Assembly: GCA_030247855.1 (NCBI GenBank)
Contig: JAPDRN010000042.1
Span: 124,001-188,000 of the forward strand
DNA length: 64,000 nt
Direction of reading: 5' to 3'
Source: Knufia peltigerae
Taxonomy: Eukaryota > Ascomycota > Eurotiomycetes > Chaetothyriales > Trichomeriaceae
The translations under genes and the position numbers were made by a program. The notes beneath the pieces are model-generated. The model was not told the DNA's origin, made no database searches, and was given only the letters and a program-made list of their open reading frames with translations. Positions 31,170 through 42,739 of this stretch are shown piece after piece (position 1 is the first letter of the stretch; the number at the start of each line of letters is the position of its first letter).

Positions 31170-32425
31170 TCATATGTATTCAATGTCCCAATATTGGTCA
31201 CCAGATATTCTTGCAGCAGCAACATCTTTGCCAGATTCCTTGTCCATGTCTTGATTGTTTGATTCCTCTGCAAGGATTCCCTGCCCCTGACGAGGTACCT
31301 ATTAGGGGCACGTCAATAAGTAAAACAGAACAAAACAAAACAAAACAGAAGTGACTAAACTAGACTAACCAGTATTCATACCGACCATAGCTTCTTGTAG
31401 ATTCTCGAGAAATCTCCAGGTCCGGCCCACACTCTTGGTGAAAAGTAACTTGCCTAGTCCCACGCAGGAGTCATTGGCGTATTTGACAACTTCTTCCTCG
31501 GTCTCAGATTTGTAGGGAGCACATATGGGACCAAACGTCTCTTCTCGGATCACGAGCATGTCATTGTCCATGTCGACTAGAATGGTGGGAGCGAAAAAAT
31601 AGACCTTGCCTTTGCCAATGTCAACCTGTTGACCGCCGACCAGTACCTTCCCGCCGTGCTGCTTACAGTCGTCGACATGTCGTTGTAACTTGGTTAGAAA
31701 CTGAGGGATGGTCACAGGTCTCATCGTGGTATTCTTGGCCGTTGCGTGGCCCAGTTCCAGTTTTCTGGTGGCAGCCGCCAGCGTCTCGGCAAATTTCTGC
31801 TACACACTGGATTGAACGTAGACACGGTTGGCCGTGACACACACCTGTCCGGCGTGTCTAACCTTCAACGCCATCAATCGGGAGATGGCTTGCTCCAGGT
31901 CTGCATCGTAAAAGACGTATAGAGACAGTTTATTCCCAACTCGAGCTTGACCTTATTGAGTCCTTCGGCACAATGTTTCGCGTTCAACTTGCCGACCCCG
32001 AGTCGATCCGGTGAATGTCAATTTACCAACGAGGGAATGCTTACAGATGGCCTCACACAGTGAAGGCGTATTGTTCTCCAAGTCGGTGGTGACGACATTA
32101 AAACAACCAGGACCGAACCCTGTCTTCTCGGCGAGGTACGCGAGACTGAGGGTGGTAAACGGAGTTTCAGGAGACGGTTTGACGATCATGGGACAACCTG
32201 CCGCCAATGACGCCCGCGATTTTCTCAACGCCATAGCCATCGGAAGGTTCCAGGGACCGGGAACAACCACGACTCCAAGGGGTACCTTTACCGTGAAGAC
32301 GCTCCTGTCGGGTGCTGATGCCATATGAACAGTACCCTGAATCCTCTCCGACAAACTGCCAGACGAAGGATTCACCACGGTCGATTTTCGAAAGGGCCTT
32401 GGGGATAGATTGAAGTCTTTCCACT
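31170..32425 (-). pseudogene. aldehyde dehydrogenase (succinate-semialdehyde type) pseudogene
   Basis: Homology to the ALDH superfamily runs through several frames. In order: VKVPLGVVVVPGPWNLPMAM and KPSPETPFTTLSLAYLAE and KLTFTGSTR (32.3-32.0 kb); a shifted KLELG; DADLEQAISRLMALKVRHAG with the catalytic-cysteine motif GQVCVTANR intact; then an in-frame TAG at about 31800-31802; KFAETLAAATRKLELGHATA; the substrate block MLVIREETFGPICAPY; and a C-terminus split over three frames (GIKQS, ESGKDV, EYLVTNIGTLN). About 130 N-terminal residues are missing. A relic intron remains near 31301-31366. At least one stop and several frameshifts make a functional enzyme implausible. The intact gene would have oxidised an aldehyde to an acid. 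It lies between an SDR and a C2H2 regulator on the same strand. Confidence 0.85.
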
Positions 32426-32433
32426 GCCGTCTT

Positions 32434-35223
32434 TCACGCACCCGGCAGTGATCTATTACTTAGTAACTCTGCGAACCTTGTAAGTGCCTGCCCAATAAGA
32501 GGCAAAATGCCCCAAATTTTGTTGCCGTAGAACAAGCGTGCCCATGTAGTCAGAACGCTCGAGCTGAGAGTCCTCACGTCGTCGACCGCCTCACTACCAG
32601 CCTCTCGAAGTGTTTCCTGGACAAGTTGGACGAGCCAACGCTCCTCTTCTGTCATGGGCGGCGAGGGGCATTCCACCGTCACTGAGTCAAGCCACTTGGC
32701 CAGCAGTAAGCAGCACTCGAAAGACGCAATAAAGTGTTGGATGGACCAGAGAAAGACCTGAGTCTGTGCCACGAGATCGATCCCCATCCGAGTCGGGATG
32801 AGCAGGGCATGCCAGGCATGTAAAGCTGCCCTCATGGACCGTCTGCTCCGTTTGGCATGCGGTGCGTCGTACATTGTCTGTGCGACCACCTGCGGATCTC
32901 CTGATCGAAGTGCAGCGGCGTACGGTGCAAGGTCAATCTCCAGACGTATGTATGCCATTCGGAGGAGAGCAGTGCAGTTGAATGCCAAGGGGCCGTGTGG
33001 GTCGTGAGGGTCGAGGGAAGCCTTGGGATGATTCTCCCACCCCTTTTGCCATCTGCGCAGTGCTTTCTCGAACGATTTTGTTTGTTCCCAATTGAGGTCG
33101 CCCTCCAGGCCTGACATGGAATGTGCGTAACGGCGAAGCTCAGAGCTGTGTTGCGTGAGGCCATTTATCAAGATGTAACTGCCGAAGATCGAATATGACA
33201 TTTCTGTTACCGGAGGATGTGAATCAGTACCATCCGTCATACCGCTATGCTCATCGAGAAGCGCCTTCATGACTTGCTGAAAAGGAGGGGTGCCGTTGGG
33301 ATCTTGCTGCCGTCTAGCTGTCCAAGCAGCACTGGAAGAGGCCCGCCATAGTTCTTCCCCACAAGGTAATTCGAGGTTCAGTTCGTTGTGCAGGATGAGC
33401 GCAGGTAGATCGTAGGTGAGACATTGTAGGTTGAAGAAACAAAACACGACAAACTTCGTTCTGTGATGGAGTTAATCACCAGCAGAAAACCTGGAACAAG
33501 ACCAACATACCTTTTCTCCGCTTCGTATTCCACCCAATCTTTCCAATTCAAGAACTCCCCTTCTGGAGGGGTCCGAGGGTTTATTTCACGCACGAGCTTA
33601 CGAAGGTTATCAGCGAATTTCTCACTGGAGCTGAGGCTTCCTGGTAGGACGTACCGCTGCAAGACCACTCTGCATGGCTAGTGCTTGTCTCAAGAAATGC
33701 TTTCCTCCAGCCCATGTACCGTACATCATCAATAATAGAAGAGCCTGGCAGGTCTGCAACAAGTCCTGAGAGGCATGTGTATTTCCAAGTTGTTCGGAAA
33801 GATCGGTAGTTCTTTGATCAGTCTCATCCATTGTACTTCGGACAATAGCTTTGCCAACATTCCACAACTGTTTTGACATCTTCTCTTCAAAGCAATACCT
33901 CGATCCCAAGGACCAGACAGCCATGCATAACCCGATATTGCACGTCCTGGGGCACCACGTAGGTTCGTGGATAAATGGTTGATGTTGAGCCCCAGCGTCG
34001 AAGTACATGGTCGTGTACCTGTTTAGCGCATGATGGGAGGGAAGAACGAAACCGGATGGTAACAGATGCGCATACATGTTCAACTTGGCAACCAATTCAT
34101 TTCGAATTTCAGCGGTAACTTGTTGTGATGTCTGAGAGGCAATTGTCTTTTGATGATCCTGTCCAGGCCGTCCAATCCTCGAAGACTGGGCAAAGACTCG
34201 GTCTAGGAGTGGTAGAGCTCCTTCAGGCCTGTCTGATGTGAAATTATTTCTTTGACCGCTACCTGGTGTCGGCAAGGTCTTATGTAGTGTGCCTGTTTTG
34301 GCATTTTCATCGGGGCTTTGAGGAGGTTGGATCAGAGAACTGGTGCTCGGACTCCACGTTATCGTTGACCAGAGCGGCAAAGCTGTCTGAAAGACCGAAG
34401 AGTACGTCGCCACGGAGAAATCAAACTGATTGATCCAGTCCGGTTCCGGGAACTGTTCCAGCATCCCTTGACCCATAGCGCTGTTCATGTTATTCTCATC
34501 CGTTAAAGTCGACATTTGGTGAGCAGAGGCCGAAGGATCATTCGAACTAAGGGAATGCAGCATGCCGTTCATGACTGCGTCGGCGTCAAAATCCTCAGCT
34601 CCAAGGAAATCTGATGCTTGGAGGTCTTGAGTGTCATTCATGCCCATGTGATTAGACTCTGCGAAATCCTGGTCCATCAGAGATTCATTGAATGCCTGGT
34701 CGAGATGCGATGGCCGATGTTGGGTATCTTGGGTTTCGACATGGTTGGCCGCTCCCGATCGATGTTGCGCCTCGATCGTCCCTGGTGGTTTCCAGCTGTG
34801 CCATTTTGTTCCTATTCGTGCAGAGCTTCGGGTTGTCGCACCATTTCGGTCATCGTTGGCTTCTAATCCATTTGCCCCGTCGTGTAAGGATTTGATATGA
34901 CGTGCTAGTAAATCCCTTGGGAATAAGTCAGCATATTCTGATGAAGTCTATGCCATCGTCAGATATTCTACCCACTTTCTCGCAAAGGACTTTGGACAAT
35001 GATGGCACGAGTAGGGAGTTTCCTTGGTATCTACAGTTTCGCACAGTCAGAACCTCGTCGACCTGGCATTTTGGGGAGGATTTGGTGAAACCTCACGGGA
35101 CCGTTCGTGTCGCGTTCGATGTTCACAGCGACTGAAGCTCTTTCCACAATATCGACACTGGTGGCGCTGGGTCTTCTTTGCGCGCGCACCCCTGGTGTTG
35201 ATGACGCTGTCATCCGAGTCCAT
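32434..35223 (-). CDS. C2H2 zinc-finger transcription factor with fungal-specific domain
   Basis: Five exons: 35097-35223, 34976-35030, 33655-34915, 33511-33596 and 32434-33460, giving 851 aa with all phases closed. Two tandem C2H2 fingers lie at the N-terminus: C23/C26/H39/H43 (CRYCGKSFSRCEHRTRH) and C51/C54/H67/H72 (CHHCPKSFARKDLLARH), joined by the linker SHTKETPYS. Introns interrupt both fingers. The middle is Ser/Gln-rich and acidic, an activation-type region. From about residue 330 a fungal-specific transcription-factor domain follows (RYTTMYFDAGAQHQPFIHEP, GTWAGGKHFLRQALAMQSGL, RTKFVVFCFFNLQ). It is probably the regulator of the adjacent genes (SDR, MFS, former ALDH). Its stop codon lies within a few bases of where the ALDH relic begins. 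Confidence 0.9.
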
Positions 35224-36095
35224 GCTGGACGGTTCAGACCACGGGTGGGGTGTTTTCCAATTTCATCACAAACATGTATCTGGACATTTCTACCAGCGTG
35301 CGAGGGTGAAGTAGCAGTTTGAGGAAGAGGAAGTGCGGAGGTGGAGGGCGTGGAGGCCGACGATGCCAAGGAAGAGATGTATCGGTCCGGGACGTGGGGT
35401 ATTACCATAAGTAGCAACGCCGTGAAGAGTACGGAGCATGAGATACAGCATACCATCGGATTCATGTTTCCTTTTACCTATAAGGCTACGGACGACATCT
35501 ACGTACCACACACCCATTGTAACCTTGCTGCACCACCACTCTGGATTTGTTGCTGGTTTATGCCCAAGTGGCTCGCTCGACCAGCTTGGAGCACCGTAGC
35601 ATTTTCAAACACCAACGAAATCAATCACTCTGTAGCCTATCGCATCACCTCCGAAGGCATTTGATTGTTCCACTCCGGATAAGTGAGTGCTACCTCAAAG
35701 TACCAACAGAAAGATTTCAAAGGCGGAATACGTCTATTGAGCCGTAGTATCCTCCTGCTGGCATTATTTACTTGGCGGGACATCTTGCCCCAAACGTGGC
35801 CAGACACATTCACCCCGGGGAAGGGAACTCCATCGCTCCCTCCCAGAATCCCACCTGGCTGACTTTAACGTGGTAAGTTTTGACATCTTAGAAGTTAGAA
35901 ATCGTGGCGAGGTTAACTCTTTGCGTCGGAAGTTGATAGTAACTTCTGATCTAAAGGAGATGTGTTGGCCAGAGTGGTCCTTCATAACCATAAAACTGGA
36001 GACGTGAGAACATGCACTGCCGTTGCACTTGTAGATCCGTTCCGTCTTCAGCAGTAGATAAGTAGGGTTGCTCCACAGTAATATTCTCATTACCT
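35224..36095. other. intergenic: C2H2 regulator promoter and SLP1 3' flank
   Basis: No gene is supported. A minus-strand frame at 35764-36117 overlaps the end of the SLP1 gene and has no recognisable motif. Confidence 0.5.
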
Positions 36096-38870
36096 TCAGC
36101 CGTCTGGCAGACTCCACTTCAGCTGCTTCGAAGGAGGTGTGGCGTCCTCGACGACCAACATCGGGGGTGTTTTGTCCACATTATTGATGGTCAGGTTGCT
36201 ATCGATCGGAGGATTTCCCAACTCAGGTTCGAGTTTTGGTGTCATGGGTGTGTCCAACGCAGACAGGACGGGCGGGCTCGTGCCAGGGCGTTCGATGAGA
36301 CTTGGATCAAATTGAGGATCACCAAGGTCACAGTCCTTGAAATCCTCATCCTGCGGTGGGTCGTCTATACTGACGGGCGTAAGCGGGGTATAAGGGTCTG
36401 ATGGACTAAGTCCTTCGTCCGCGGTGTCTTCCGACGGAAGACGGCGATGGCCCTTCAAAATCCCCTGTCGCCGCCGTCCGCTTCCCGTGGAGTTGGCTCT
36501 GGTAACAAGCGGACTATGGGAAGGCGACTCCAGTCCGGTCAAATTGAGCCATTTCGAACTCGGGGACCTGGCGAGGACACTCTGTATCAAGGGCATTTCA
36601 CGATAGCTGTTGATGGAGCCCTTGGAGAATAGCACCAAACCGAGGCAGATCAAAATCAAGATCATCTGTAGAATGGACATCCGTTTTTGGAAAATGACTT
36701 CGTCAGCAAGAACGCCGAGCCGAGCATTGATGGCCAGATTCTCCTGTTGATAACGTTCTTGTTGTATCTCGAGCTCGATGACGGTGGATTGCCAAAGTTG
36801 ATCGTACTGCTGCCGAAAATCTCTAAGTTCATTCAGGACAGTTGCATTCAGGTAGTCTAAGAAAGACGTGGTCTTCGCTAGCTGCCTTTGCTCGACCTTC
36901 TGGAAAGCGTCACGGAGAGCACGAGATTGTTCTTCGATATATTGGAGAGACAGCGACGAATTCGATTCCAGCATTTGCAGACGCTTTTGTACAGATTTGA
37001 AGAAGGATTCTTGCATAGTTGGAGCTGCAGGAGGAGGGTTTGTGGAAGAAGACGAAATTTTGGCACCACTAATTGACTCTGGAGAGGTTGAGGTCTTGCT
37101 GGATGCCGAACCACTTTGCAAATCGGACTTAGTTGTGTGATTTAGCGACTCTGTTGTACTCGATCCGGTCTCCTTTACCGACGAACCCGAAATGGATGAT
37201 GTGTCGATGTCGTTTTCAGGTACTGCCGATGTCGAGGAAACGATAGCAGTGGATTCCTTACTTGGAGATTGTACCGTCGACTGCTGAGTTTGGGTCGCTT
37301 GCGAGATGCTGCCCTCTTCGAGGCTAGCACACATTTCGTTCTTGCCATCTCCCAAGCTCAGCTCGTCAAGCGTATGAGAAAGTTTTGCTCGAGATGTTGG
37401 CATGTTGCTATTTACCCCTTCGACTGAGACCGACTGCGAAGCATTTGCGGCCAAGGTTTCAGCTCGAGGCTCATCGGAGTCGCTCTGCTCGGGTTCGATA
37501 GATGGCTCCGGCGACGCTTCAGTATGTACGGCTTCGACCTTTGTCAACAATGGCTCTGCCACAGCTTCTGGGACCAAGGCATCAACGCCAACCTCGCCGT
37601 TGCCATCTAATGTTTCGATCTCTTCCTCCTCTTCCTCTCCTTGTAGAGATGCAAGGTCATGTTTGTATTCCTCAAGCATCGTTGTTCCATGAACTCTAAC
37701 CAAGCTAACCGGGCAGAAGTATTCGTTTCCATAATGGGTCAGGAATTCAATCCGCAGATATCTTGCCCATATGACAGGGTTTTCGACCAAGAATGCCTGC
37801 ATATCACGAGTGTTGCGCGCTTCAAAAGTGCCTAGTGTAATCCACTTGTCGATCTTGATGGGGTATTTGTCCGATACACTGACACGGAATGTTCTGAATG
37901 TAGAGCTGAAAAACTCGTAGTTTGCCAGGACTATTGTGTCGATCGAGATATCATCGCAAAGCTCAAGAATGATGAATTTATTCTTGGCCGAGCACTCGTT
38001 CAACATATAAGAGTCCTTGTTCTTGCCCAGCACAGCGTTCGCGCCTTTGGCTTCGGGATTTGTCTTCAGGATGTTCGCTGCACAGTCATAAGAAGCATAG
38101 TTGAACCTCTCTTTGCATGTGGTACCAGCATCTTTACTTCGAACATCTGCCCTTGGAGCCCGACTCTGATCTACCGGGATATCTCGCATCTCCTGACTAG
38201 TTCGTGGCGGCGGTTGCGTTGGAGGCTCAATATTATCTGCAACAAAGCCAGAGAAGTCAAGGTCGATCTCTGCATCATCGCCAAGTGCATCCAAAGCATC
38301 CTGATCAATTGTTGGCCGCTTCTTGATCTCTCGTTGCTCGACTCCATGACCTCGTCCCACATGCTCAGACTGTCCCGCCTGTTTCAGGTTCTCCTTCTTC
38401 CAATCTTCAAAGGACAAGAATTTTCCATCCTCTAGCGGCGAGTCTTCCTCCGCGGGCACGGGGCCCGTGTTCGAGGCATCCTGTGTGGCCTCGGCTGGAG
38501 GAATACTTGCATCGGCTGGGTCAGATGTCGTAGAAGATTGTTCGGTAACAAGTGTTTCGGATTCGGAAGTAGACGTGGAGGAGGGCGTGGGCGTCGGAGA
38601 CGCAAGGGAGGACGCGTTTGAATTGTCCGTGGTGATCTGGATAACAGATTCAAGGTTCGCCGTTGACTCAGCTACTGCGTCGGGCGTAGTAGAGGAGGTG
38701 GAGGTCAAGTTGACCTTTCGGGAGGCAGTCAGACATTGCTGTCGGAGGCTATGTGTAATGTAGTTGGCAGTTCGAGACGGACAGGTGCCGGGAGGGAGAG
38801 TCGTCGAGGTGGTGGCCGCAGTGACATCGAGGACAGATAAGACAAGTAGGACTCCTTCAAGAAACCACAT
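36096..38870 (-). CDS. SUN-domain protein, SLP1 family (ER membrane)
   Basis: Single exon, 924 aa, ATG 38870. A signal peptide is present (about 1-22, LLVLSVLDVTAA). A Ser/Thr-rich linker contains the conserved FLSFEDWKKENLKQAG segment near residue 150. The SLP1-type SUN domain spans about 250-405 (NYASYDCAANILKTNPEAKG, LNECSAKNKFIILELCDDIS, VSVSDKYP, WARYLRIEFLTHYGNEYFCP, VHGTTMLEE). A second Ser/Thr-rich acidic stretch, a helical coiled region (about 620-725) and one membrane helix (about 730-748, MILILICLGLVLFSKG) follow. The C-terminal tail is about 175 residues. In yeast SLP1 with EMP65 protects soluble proteins in the ER from degradation; other SUN proteins tether nuclei. Topology here is N-terminus in the lumen, C-tail cytosolic. 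It is a conserved housekeeping gene divergent from the amidase. Confidence 0.92.
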   Translation of the reverse strand: MWFLEGVLLVLSVLDVTAATTSTTLPPGTCPSRTANYITHSLRQQCLTASRKVNLTSTSSTTPDAVAESTANLESVIQITTDNSNASSLASPTPTPSSTSTSESETLVTEQSSTTSDPADASIPPAEATQDASNTGPVPAEEDSPLEDGKFLSFEDWKKENLKQAGQSEHVGRGHGVEQREIKKRPTIDQDALDALGDDAEIDLDFSGFVADNIEPPTQPPPRTSQEMRDIPVDQSRAPRADVRSKDAGTTCKERFNYASYDCAANILKTNPEAKGANAVLGKNKDSYMLNECSAKNKFIILELCDDISIDTIVLANYEFFSSTFRTFRVSVSDKYPIKIDKWITLGTFEARNTRDMQAFLVENPVIWARYLRIEFLTHYGNEYFCPVSLVRVHGTTMLEEYKHDLASLQGEEEEEEIETLDGNGEVGVDALVPEAVAEPLLTKVEAVHTEASPEPSIEPEQSDSDEPRAETLAANASQSVSVEGVNSNMPTSRAKLSHTLDELSLGDGKNEMCASLEEGSISQATQTQQSTVQSPSKESTAIVSSTSAVPENDIDTSSISGSSVKETGSSTTESLNHTTKSDLQSGSASSKTSTSPESISGAKISSSSTNPPPAAPTMQESFFKSVQKRLQMLESNSSLSLQYIEEQSRALRDAFQKVEQRQLAKTTSFLDYLNATVLNELRDFRQQYDQLWQSTVIELEIQQERYQQENLAINARLGVLADEVIFQKRMSILQMILILICLGLVLFSKGSINSYREMPLIQSVLARSPSSKWLNLTGLESPSHSPLVTRANSTGSGRRRQGILKGHRRLPSEDTADEGLSPSDPYTPLTPVSIDDPPQDEDFKDCDLGDPQFDPSLIERPGTSPPVLSALDTPMTPKLEPELGNPPIDSNLTINNVDKTPPMLVVEDATPPSKQLKWSLPDG

Positions 38871-39431
38871 CTCTTCCAAATACAATGGAAGATGGTTGTC
38901 GAGACATGAGTATTGTGTTGCCGATTAACTAGGTATATGCACCCATACCATAATAGACAGGAGAAGACCTCCTGGTGCAGATCATATAAAGGGTTGTGAT
39001 GGATACATGTTCCATAATATTGTCTACGCGCGATCGGTGACTCGGATCAACTCCTCGCCAAGAAAGCGATGCCCCGGATTCTTATTAGTCATCGTCACAG
39101 CCTCCCTCAGCCTCGCTACTCGATTTCGAGGTTCGAAGTCATGTGTATCATTTGGACACTGGAGTACGGAGTACATTCTCGACTGATTGTGCCACATGGT
39201 ATGCCTCTAGAAAGCAGATATGCATCTTTCCCGACTCTTGGGTTCAAAACAATCTCCTACTTCCTCTGTCGGCTGTGGACTTGGGGGCTGCTGAGACTCC
39301 CATGCGGCCATGTCCGGCGACCAAGCTACCGCCACGATAACTACGCATACATACTTTAATGAGTTGATTCTGAAGTTCGTTCAGCGAGAGATACATTTCA
39401 CACTTCACTGCTCAGCGTCTCCATACGGACA
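38871..39431. promoter_or_regulatory. divergent promoter region of SLP1 and amidase genes
   Basis: These 561 bp separate the two starts. No specific element is identified and no gene is seen. Confidence 0.4.
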
Positions 39432-41012
39432 ATGGCTTTACAATTCCGGGAATTAACCATCTCAAAGGCCCATGATGGCTACGGAAGTGGGAATTTCACA
39501 GCTCGACAAGTGGTGGAGTACTATCTCGATCGGATCCAAAGACTGGACAAAGATGCCAGTGGCCCAAACCTGAACAGCATCCTCGCCGTCTCCAGCACCG
39601 CCCTCGCTGAAGCAGATGCCCTGGATACACACCTCAAAAGCACGTCCTCGCTCAAGGGCAGTCTTCACGGTATACCCGTGGTCATCAAGGACCAAGCCGA
39701 TACCGCAGACCTTACCACGACGTACGGATCCATTGTTGCAAAATACAACGTCCCAAAGGAAGATGCCGCTCTCGTCGCCAAGTTGAAAGCAGCCGGAGCC
39801 ATCGTTCTCGCAAAGACGACCATGCCAGGTAAGTATTCGACCATCAATCCCTTCTACTGCCCAAACCATCGTTGAGGCGAAAGCAATCTCACCACACCGA
39901 TGTATACAGACTGGGCGACATCCTGGCACTCAACATCCTCTGTGTCCGGAGTGACCAAGAATCCGTACGATCTGACACGCGACCCGGGAGGCTCCAGCTC
40001 CGGCACCGGCACGGCTGTGGCAGCAGATCTAGGCCTGGTAGGAATCGGCGAGGACACAGGCGGGTCCATCCGTTTGCCATCCTTCTTCTGCGGCCTTGTT
40101 GGTCTGCGTTGCACACCGGGCACAATCAGTCGCTTCGGCCTCTCGCCGCTGCTCGTACCCCAAGACACCCCGGGCCCGATGTGCCGCACCGTTACCGACG
40201 CCGCGCTGATGCTCGACGTCCTCGCGGGCTTCGACGAACGAGACCCGTACACCGCAACGGCCGTTATCTCCGGCCCACCCAAGGGAGGGAGTTACGCGGC
40301 CAATCTCTCTGTGGGCAAAATCAAGTCAGCACGACTCGGCATTCTCGAGGGCACCCTCGGGCCTGAGTCAGACCCGGCCTGCCGCTCCGTAAACAAAGTC
40401 TTCAACGACACACTCCAGACACTTCAAGACAACGGCACGACGCTGGTCAATGTCCAGCTCCCAGACCTTGCACAGATCCTTTCTCTCACCTTTACGTACC
40501 CACAGCGCTCGAGGTCCGATCTGGATGCGTGGTTCGCCCGCCACGCATTCCTCAAAACCGACACAAAGACCATCCACGACTCGAAGCAGTATCACCCAGC
40601 CCTCGACCTTTTTGAAGACATTGCCCTCGGTCCCGTTACGCCGGAGCGTGATCCAACTTTTACGTCACGGCTGCTTGCCCGCGATCGGCTTCAGCAGGCA
40701 GTCGTCTCGCTCGTAGCTAAATATGAGCTCGACGCTTTGGCCTTCCCAGACTGCCAGATAGCTGCACCGTTGCTCAAGGATGTCCTTGCTCAACGATGGC
40801 TCGCCGGAAAATTCCCCACGAATACGCTTGTCGCGTCACAATCTCTCATGCCTGCGATTTCTGTCCCTGCTGGGCTAACGCAGGACGGGGCAGGTCCGAG
40901 CCTGCCGGTTGGTCTGGAATTGCTGGGTCTGCCGTACCGAGAGCAGACGTTGCTGGAGCTTGCTTATGGTGTCGAGCAGATTGTTGCGGGTCGGCAGCCG
41001 CCTCCGCTGTAA
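39432..41012 (+). CDS. amidase (amidase-signature family)
   Basis: Two exons: 39432-39828 and 39910-41012, giving 499 aa. The Ser-cisSer-Lys triad of the amidase-signature family is visible: K86 in HGIPVVIKDQ, cis-Ser S161 in DPGGSSSGTG and nucleophile S185 in GEDTGGSIRLP. The 24-residue spacing between the two serines matches the family. Length is usual for fungal amidases. No signal peptide is seen, so it is probably cytosolic. It hydrolyses amide bonds, releasing ammonia or an amine; the exact substrate is unknown. The motif around ATSWHSTSSVSGVTKNPYDL is typical of fungal amidases used for nitrogen from amides. A monocarboxylate-type MFS gene lies convergently downstream, 211 bp away, and could take up or export the acid product. 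Confidence 0.93.
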
Positions 41013-41223
41013 GATTGGAGGTTAAGGTTACATATATCTTCGATGCTAACGAAGTGGCGAGTGTTCCTGCGAGTAAGAGAACCATTTTGTTTTTCATTGT
41101 CATTATTTGACCCAGCATTATCATCTTGTTTGAGGTAACTTGCAGTATATATAGATATTATGAAAGCTCATGGCCACGAATTATTCTGAGAAAACGTGAT
41201 CCGCCATGGAGTTTGGAACTCCT

Positions 41224-42739
41224 CTAGACAAGAAGTCTCTCCCCTCGAGTCTTGACCAAGAGTGCCCACAACACTAGTAAGCAGATTGTGCCAGCTCCAA
41301 GTAACAGCCCACTCATGAGCTGCACGGCTAGAAAATTGTAACCATCATGACCAGCAGTGTTAATCTTGATCAAGACTCCGGCGATCGGAGCTCCAATCAA
41401 GAAGGAGATTCCGGATGCGAACCAACCCATTCCCATCCATGTACCGAGTTGATTTGGATCCTTGCAAATCTTGGGAAAGACTGTGGGAGGAAGTGCAACC
41501 AAGGCTCCCGAGAAACAACCTGGAATAGACGTTGGCTTATCCTATCTTGCCACGAGTAGAGAAGGACAACGGCAACTCACCATATAACGCACAGAATGCA
41601 TAGAGCGCAGGAATATTCCGTACGGCAATCCAACAGAGACACAGCGTTGCCGAGATCGCAGAGCAAGTAACCCAAGACACCATGATGCCTACCCTTTGTG
41701 CGAGAAGAGCCGACCCCAGGCGTCCCACGATCGAGGTGGCCGAGGCCACCGCCAATGCCCAAAATCCTGTGGATTCTCGTGTTTCCAAAACAACCTCGGC
41801 GTAAGACGGAATGTAGAAGAATGGAACCAGATACCCTAGGAATATTATGAAGGACGCCAACGAATATACCATGAAGGGAAGATCCTGTAGCGCCGTCTTG
41901 TCAAACAGTTTTCGAGTAGACGACGCTCGTTGCGTTTTTGGGCCGCTGAAAAGCAAGATAGGCACAGCTAATCCGAAAATAGCTGTAGCAATGAAGCTCA
42001 AGACACGTACAGTCCAAGCGAAACCGACTCGGGGAAGGAGGGATTGGAAAACTGCCACATAGACGACACCACCTTCACAGGCCTTTAGCATCAAGTGATT
42101 TTGATGAAATAGGCATACTTACCTATACCAATCCCACAAGTCAAGGTACCAAGCGCCAGTGCGCGTCTTTTCTTGAAAGATGTGCTGACTAGAGCCAGGG
42201 AAGGGACGTAGAGAAGTCCTCCTCCAACCCCGATGCACACGCCCTGACTTAGAAAGATCTGATAATATGCCGTGGACAGGCTCAAGGTAAAGAGGCCAAC
42301 TAGCACAAGCAATGCACCGACAACGGTCATGGAGCGATATGCTCCGAGATCGAAGAGAGGACCAGCAAGCACACCGATCAAAGATAGAAGGGCGCTTTGG
42401 ATTGTCCCAACCCAAGCGATCGAGGATGGTGATTCGGAGGGTATGTATGACAGTTGATAAAAGCTTTGAAAAACGCCAAAGATGAAGACAAAGCCCCTGC
42501 AGAGAGGTGAGCTACACCACTAATATGCAAATCAAGGACGCAAGTCAAGCACACCATATGTTGATGAAAATCAAGAAGCTGCCTAGCACCCGCAGCCAGG
42601 CTTTAAGGTCTCCATCCTGCTCTTCAGACAACGTAGCAACCGTGTTGTTCATACTGTCTGTGACAGTCGAAAGTTCATGGCTGTTCCTCTCACCCCGACG
42701 CGCGACCACCTGCTGATCGTCTCCATGAAGCCCACGCAT
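41224..42739 (-). CDS. MFS monocarboxylate transporter-like protein
   Basis: Four exons: 42555-42739, 42123-42496, 41581-42072 and 41224-41519, giving 448 aa. The N-terminal 45 residues are cytosolic. The first helix starts with the family motif DGDLKAWLRVLGSFLIFINIW|GFVFIFGVFQSFY (written here as two pieces joined across intron 1). Later segments GGGLLYVPSLALVSTSFKKRRALALG and, across intron 2, GIGIG|GVVYVAVFQ are typical of the monocarboxylate porter (MCT-like) group. About twelve helices are present. Fungal members transport monocarboxylates or riboflavin-like compounds, often in unknown direction. It is convergent with the amidase gene and divergent from an unrecognised gene at 43.6 kb. 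Confidence 0.9.

Noticed and set aside
33597..33654. A later acceptor (before GEFLNW) for intron 3 of the C2H2 regulator
   Set aside because: It also keeps phase but removes LVREINPRTPPE, which matches the usual sequence after QSGLA in this family.
35764..36117. 117-codon minus-strand frame downstream of SLP1
   Set aside because: It overlaps the SLP1 3' end in another frame and has no recognisable sequence.
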